Shown: positions 60,872 through 64,000 of the stretch, in pieces
How the letters are laid out: every line of letters starts with the position of its first letter
How positions within the stretch are numbered: the stretch's first letter is position 1
Source of the DNA: Streptomyces kurssanovii
GTDB lineage: Bacteria > Actinomycetota > Actinomycetes > Streptomycetales > Streptomycetaceae
DNA: 64,000 nucleotides
Assembly: GCF_014649695.1 (NCBI RefSeq)
Contig: NZ_BMTN01000024.1
Coordinates: 31,838-95,837, forward strand
Reading direction: 5' to 3'
Program-made: the position numbers and the translations under genes
The notes under the pieces: model-generated
Seen by the model: only the letters and a program-made list of their open reading frames with translations
Told to the model about the DNA's origin: nothing
Databases searched by the model: none

Positions 60872-62998
60872 ATGAGGGCGTGGGAGTCGGTACGTCAGCT
60901 GCTCGGCAGGCTTGGCGCAATCGGCAGGGACAGGTCGGACAAGGGCGTTTCAGCGCGCCGTCACGGTGGCCGAACGGCTCCCGGTCGTCGGCCTGTGACC
61001 GGCTGGCGCAGTATCCGGGGCCGGGTGGCGGTGGTCATCACCGTCCCGATCTGCCTGCTGCTTGCGGTGGCCGGTCTCGCCGTGCAGGATCGCGCCGAGG
61101 CCCTCGGTGACGCCCGGACGACCCGTACCGAGGTCGGCCTCAGCCTGCGAGTCCAGGGCCTCGTGCACCAGCTGCAACGCGAACGCGGTCTGACCAGCGG
61201 CCTGTTGGGCGGCGAGAAGGAGTTCCGCCCAACGCTGGCCGCTACGCGCAAGCGCGTCGACACGGCCTTGCGGGAAATGCGCCGTGACAGCGCTGTCGAG
61301 CGTGTCGTCCGACGGCACTTGGGGCGCCTCGCCGCCATCCGCGCCGCTGCCGACAGGGGCACCGCCGACAGGGCTGGCACCTTCGCCTTTTACACCACGG
61401 CCGTCGACGCCCTCAACGCCGTCGACCCCGTGGCGGAGACCGCAACGGGTACCGACCGGCAACTGCGCGACGGGCTCGCGGCGTTGAGGGAGCTGGCCAC
61501 GGCCAAGGAATCCGTCGCTCTCGAACGCGGACTTCTCAACGGCGTGTTTGCCAAAGGCGCCTTCCAGGGCCGCGAGTACCTCGCCTTCACCGAGGTGCGC
61601 GCCACGCGCGTCACCGCCCTGGCCCGCTTCCGGCAGGTGGCCACCGCAGCCCAGCTCGCGGCTCTGAAGCACGCCTTCGCAACCGAGGACGCCAAACGCG
61701 CCACCGCGTACGAGAATCGGGCGGAGGCCGCCGCCGACGGCCCCGTACCGCATGCCGACGCCGGCACCTGGTGGGACGCGATGACCGTACTCGTCGACGA
61801 TCTGTACGCCGTGCAGCAGTCGGTCGGTCACGATGCGCGGGATCGGGCCGACCGGCTCAGCCACGACGCCGAGACGGGCCTCGCCGCCTACCTCGTCGCG
61901 GGAACGCTCATGACCGCGCTCGTCGCGGGCCTCGCCGCTTTCGCCTCCCGTTCCCTCACGCGCCCGCTCGGCGCGCTCGCCGAGGCCGCCCACAACGTGG
62001 CGCGGCACCGGCTGCCCACGACCGTCGCCCGTATCCAGCAGTCCCCACAGGACCATGCGGAGCTCCTCCTGGCGGTGGACGCCCCGGACAACCCCGATGC
62101 GCAGCTGCTGCGCGGCACGGCGGAGATCGCCGAGGTCGCAGCTTCCCTGCACCAGGTGGAACACACCGCCCTCCGCCTCGCCGCCGAGCAGGCCGGACTG
62201 CGCCGCGCCACCACCGAATCGCTCGCCAATCTCGGCCGCCGCAACCAGAACCTCGTGCGTCGTCAGCTCAGGCTCATCACCAGGCTGGAACGACAGGAAC
62301 TAGACCCGGACGCCCTGGCCGAGCTCTTCGAGCTCGACCACCTCGCCACCCGTATGCGGCGCAACGCCGAGAACCTGCTGGTCCTGGCGGGGCAGAATCC
62401 ACCGCAGCCCACGGCAGCACCGGCCGGCGGCCTGGAAGTCGTCCAGTCCGCCGTCGCCGAGGTCGAGCAGTATCGGCGGGTGCTGATCGCGACCGTGGAG
62501 CCGGTGCGGCTGCGCGGGCACGCCGTCGCCGATGTCGCCCACCTCCTTGCCGAACTCATCGAGAACGGCCTGACTTTCTCGCCACCGACCGAACCGGTCG
62601 AGGTGCACGGCTGGTACGACACCGACGACGACACGTACTGCTTCGCCGTCGTCGACCACGGCGTCGGCATGTCCCGGGCCGACAAGGAATGTGCCGACGC
62701 CCGCTTCTCCGATTCCGGGGAGGAGGCCCTCATCGCCGCGCCCACCCGATTCCTCGGCCACCTCGTCGTCGGTCGACTCGCCCAACGCCTCGGGGAAGGC
62801 ACCCGAGTCCACCTCTTCGACACCACCGGCGGCGGCCTGTCCGCGCTCCTCGCGCTCCCCGGTCGCCTGCTCGCCCCCGCGGAGAGCCCTTCCGCCTCAC
62901 CCCCGCCCGCCCGGCCCGCTGTCTCCTCCCTGCTCAACGGCTTCAGAGCAGGTGTCGCTCGTGCCGAGGCCCGAACCACTCAAGGAGCGTCATCGTGA
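60872..62998 (+). CDS. Conservon sensor-kinase-like protein (CvnA type) with NIT domain
   Basis: The 708-residue protein has a membrane helix near residues 50-70 (VAVVITVPICLLLAVAGLAV), then an extracellular NIT-type sensor domain (about 75-325). A second helix (about 340-362), a coiled linker (LRLAAEQAGLRRATTESLAN) and a HATPase domain (HLLAELIENGLTFSPPTEP, VVDHGVGMS) follow. This layout is CvnA of conservons: it detects a signal outside and acts with CvnB. A clear phospho-acceptor His is not obvious. Its stop overlaps the cvnB start. Confidence 0.9.
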   Translation: MRAWESVRQLLGRLGAIGRDRSDKGVSARRHGGRTAPGRRPVTGWRSIRGRVAVVITVPICLLLAVAGLAVQDRAEALGDARTTRTEVGLSLRVQGLVHQLQRERGLTSGLLGGEKEFRPTLAATRKRVDTALREMRRDSAVERVVRRHLGRLAAIRAAADRGTADRAGTFAFYTTAVDALNAVDPVAETATGTDRQLRDGLAALRELATAKESVALERGLLNGVFAKGAFQGREYLAFTEVRATRVTALARFRQVATAAQLAALKHAFATEDAKRATAYENRAEAAADGPVPHADAGTWWDAMTVLVDDLYAVQQSVGHDARDRADRLSHDAETGLAAYLVAGTLMTALVAGLAAFASRSLTRPLGALAEAAHNVARHRLPTTVARIQQSPQDHAELLLAVDAPDNPDAQLLRGTAEIAEVAASLHQVEHTALRLAAEQAGLRRATTESLANLGRRNQNLVRRQLRLITRLERQELDPDALAELFELDHLATRMRRNAENLLVLAGQNPPQPTAAPAGGLEVVQSAVAEVEQYRRVLIATVEPVRLRGHAVADVAHLLAELIENGLTFSPPTEPVEVHGWYDTDDDTYCFAVVDHGVGMSRADKECADARFSDSGEEALIAAPTRFLGHLVVGRLAQRLGEGTRVHLFDTTGGGLSALLALPGRLLAPAESPSASPPPARPAVSSLLNGFRAGVARAEARTTQGASS

Positions 62999-63414
62999 CC
63001 ACCGCCGTCCATAGTTTCGGCTGGCTCATCTCGGAGTTCGTACGCACCGCCGACGGCGTCACCGACGCCGTCGCCGTCTCCTCCGACGGCCTGCTCATGG
63101 CAGCCTCGGACAGCCTCGGCCGAGATCGGGCCGATCACCTCGCCGCCATCGTCTCCGGCATCACCAGCCTCGCCCAGAACGCTGCGACGGCACACGGCTT
63201 CCACGGCATGAAACTCGTCATGATCGAAATGCTCGGCGGCTTCCTCATGGTCGGTCGTATCCGCGACGGAAGCTGCCTCGGCGTCCTGGCCGCCGAGGGG
63301 TGCGACGTCGGCCTGATCGGCTACGAAATGACCGTGCTCGCCGACCGCGCAGGCGAACTGCTCACCCCCCAATTGGTACGCGAACTCCACTGCGCGCCCG
63401 TGGCTGCGGGATAG
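62995..63414 (+). CDS. Roadblock/LC7 domain protein (CvnB type)
   Basis: The 139-residue protein is a roadblock/LC7 domain: VRTADGVTDAVAVSSDGLLM, ADHLAAIVSGITSLAQNAA and MIEMLGGFLMVGRIRDGSCL. In conservons it is the second gene, forming a membrane-associated complex with CvnA, CvnC (DUF742) and the GTPase CvnD. The GTG start overlaps the cvnA stop. No cvnC or cvnD follows here, so this set is incomplete. Confidence 0.92.
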   Translation: MTTAVHSFGWLISEFVRTADGVTDAVAVSSDGLLMAASDSLGRDRADHLAAIVSGITSLAQNAATAHGFHGMKLVMIEMLGGFLMVGRIRDGSCLGVLAAEGCDVGLIGYEMTVLADRAGELLTPQLVRELHCAPVAAG

Positions 63415-63438
63415 TTGCGGGCGATAGGGCCCACCCGA

Positions 63439-63933
63439 GTGGCTCAGGACCGGCATGAGCCAGGCGGGCACGGTCGGTACGCCGCCGACCGGGAGAACGC
63501 CACGCTCGTTCATGAGCACGGTCAGCCTCAAGGACGGATAGCCGGACAGGCAGCCGCACAGCCGTACCTGGACGCGGAGGACTCTCTCCGCGCGGCCGCC
63601 CGGCTGGCCGCCGACCTGTTCCAGCCGATCCGGGCGGCGCTTGCCGACTTCGTCACGGGCTCCGGCCACGGCGTACAGCGCACGCTCCTCGCCGCATACG
63701 GGCCGCTGCTCACCGAAATGAACGCACGACAGCCGACCACGAGGGACGACACCAACGCGAGGGCGTGGCGGATCGCCATGGACGACACCGTGGTCGCCCT
63801 GACACAACTCCCAGGCCAGGACGGCAACACCGCATACGAAGCCGGGGAGCGAGCCGTGCGCCATTCCCTGACCGCACTGGCACGACCACTACTGCGCCGC
63901 GTCGAGGAGCTGCACACCACATTCGGCGTGTGA
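63439..63933 (+). CDS. Hypothetical protein downstream of cvnB
   Basis: From a GTG at 63439 the frame encodes 164 residues with helical stretches (AEDSLRAAARLAADLFQPIR, GHGVQRTLLAAYGPLLTEMN and RHSLTALARPLLRRVEELHT). It is not a DUF742 or GTPase protein and I do not recognise it. The first 50 residues are low in pattern, so the start is uncertain. It lies 24 bases after cvnB and may share its transcript. Confidence 0.5.
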   Translation: MAQDRHEPGGHGRYAADRENATLVHEHGQPQGRIAGQAAAQPYLDAEDSLRAAARLAADLFQPIRAALADFVTGSGHGVQRTLLAAYGPLLTEMNARQPTTRDDTNARAWRIAMDDTVVALTQLPGQDGNTAYEAGERAVRHSLTALARPLLRRVEELHTTFGV

Positions 63934-64000
63934 CCCCTACTGATCTTTTCGTAAGTTCGGTGGGTGTGGTGGGCGTGTGGGTGGGAGGCTGTCGGGGTGG

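Noticed and set aside
61771-62994. A 400-codon N-terminal extension upstream of the roadblock protein
   Set aside because: It is the +2 frame of cvnA, Arg/Pro-rich, and the GTG at 62995 is the coupled start.
63950-64000. G/T-rich sequence at the window end
   Set aside because: It may be the edge of another insertion sequence but too little is visible to support a call.

Overview
The window is high-GC actinobacterial DNA, almost certainly from a Streptomyces chromosome. Signs are strong third-position GC bias, GTG and TTG starts, many stop/start-overlapping operons, a TTA codon confined to a transposase, ECF sigma factors, conservon genes, a GlnR-like regulator, and DUF5753-type and SCO6745-type proteins. 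From about 20 kb onward the density of insertion-sequence remnants, truncated genes and frameshifted genes suggests an accessory or subtelomeric arm.

Region 1 (1-19.7 kb) is mostly intact. It holds the 3' end of an aldehyde dehydrogenase and a strong terminator, then a dhaK-dhaL-dhaM operon (PEP-dependent dihydroxyacetone kinase). A cobalamin riboswitch follows, ahead of a cobalt ECF transporter operon (cbiM-cbiN-cbiQ-cbiO). Next come a phosphotransferase-fold protein, a Tat-exported multicopper oxidase, a TetR regulator divergent from a saccharopine-dehydrogenase-like gene, and a secreted endonuclease/exonuclease/phosphatase protein. An ArsR-glyoxalase pair lies under a perfect palindrome, followed by a WS/DGAT-type acyltransferase and a LysR regulator.

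Region 2 (19.6-34.3 kb) holds a SigJ-like sigma factor whose best start codon runs into a nine-G tract that puts it out of frame. It also has a DrrAB-type ABC exporter, a DUF4097 protein, a GbsR/MarR-like regulator beside an array of TTGCA half-sites, a GNAT enzyme, a broken HEAT-repeat gene and a PAS-SpoIIE phosphatase. Nitroreductase and aminoglycoside phosphotransferase remnants and a Nudix-Nudix-MFS-methyltransferase operon complete it.

Region 3 (34.3-51.3 kb) is mobile-element territory. It contains an IS21 IstB remnant with a 41-bp tandem duplication, an apparently complete IS110-family recombinase with a possible bridge-RNA flank, a decayed phage/ICE-like cassette, a collagen-like secreted protein, a MarR/VOC/AlkA block and an IS701/ISL3 chimera. 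Two orphan SMI1/KNR4 proteins, a threonyl-tRNA synthetase C-terminal fragment, a tyrosine integrase with an internal deletion and a DUF5753 fragment are also here.

Region 4 (51.3-64 kb) has an aldo/keto reductase, an SDR/TetR divergent pair with twin palindromic operators, and a Nudix gene between 35-bp inverted repeats. It ends with an operon encoding a small membrane protein, an ECF-type sigma factor and a GlnR-like regulator carrying an unusual N-terminal extension, and then a partial conservon (cvnA-cvnB without cvnC or cvnD).

Several single-base frameshifts (near 20.1, 25.25, 26.7, 27.2, 39.65 and 56.5 kb) break otherwise recognisable proteins. Some fall in homopolymers, so read error, phase variation and real decay all remain possible. 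No tRNA, rRNA or CRISPR array was recognised.
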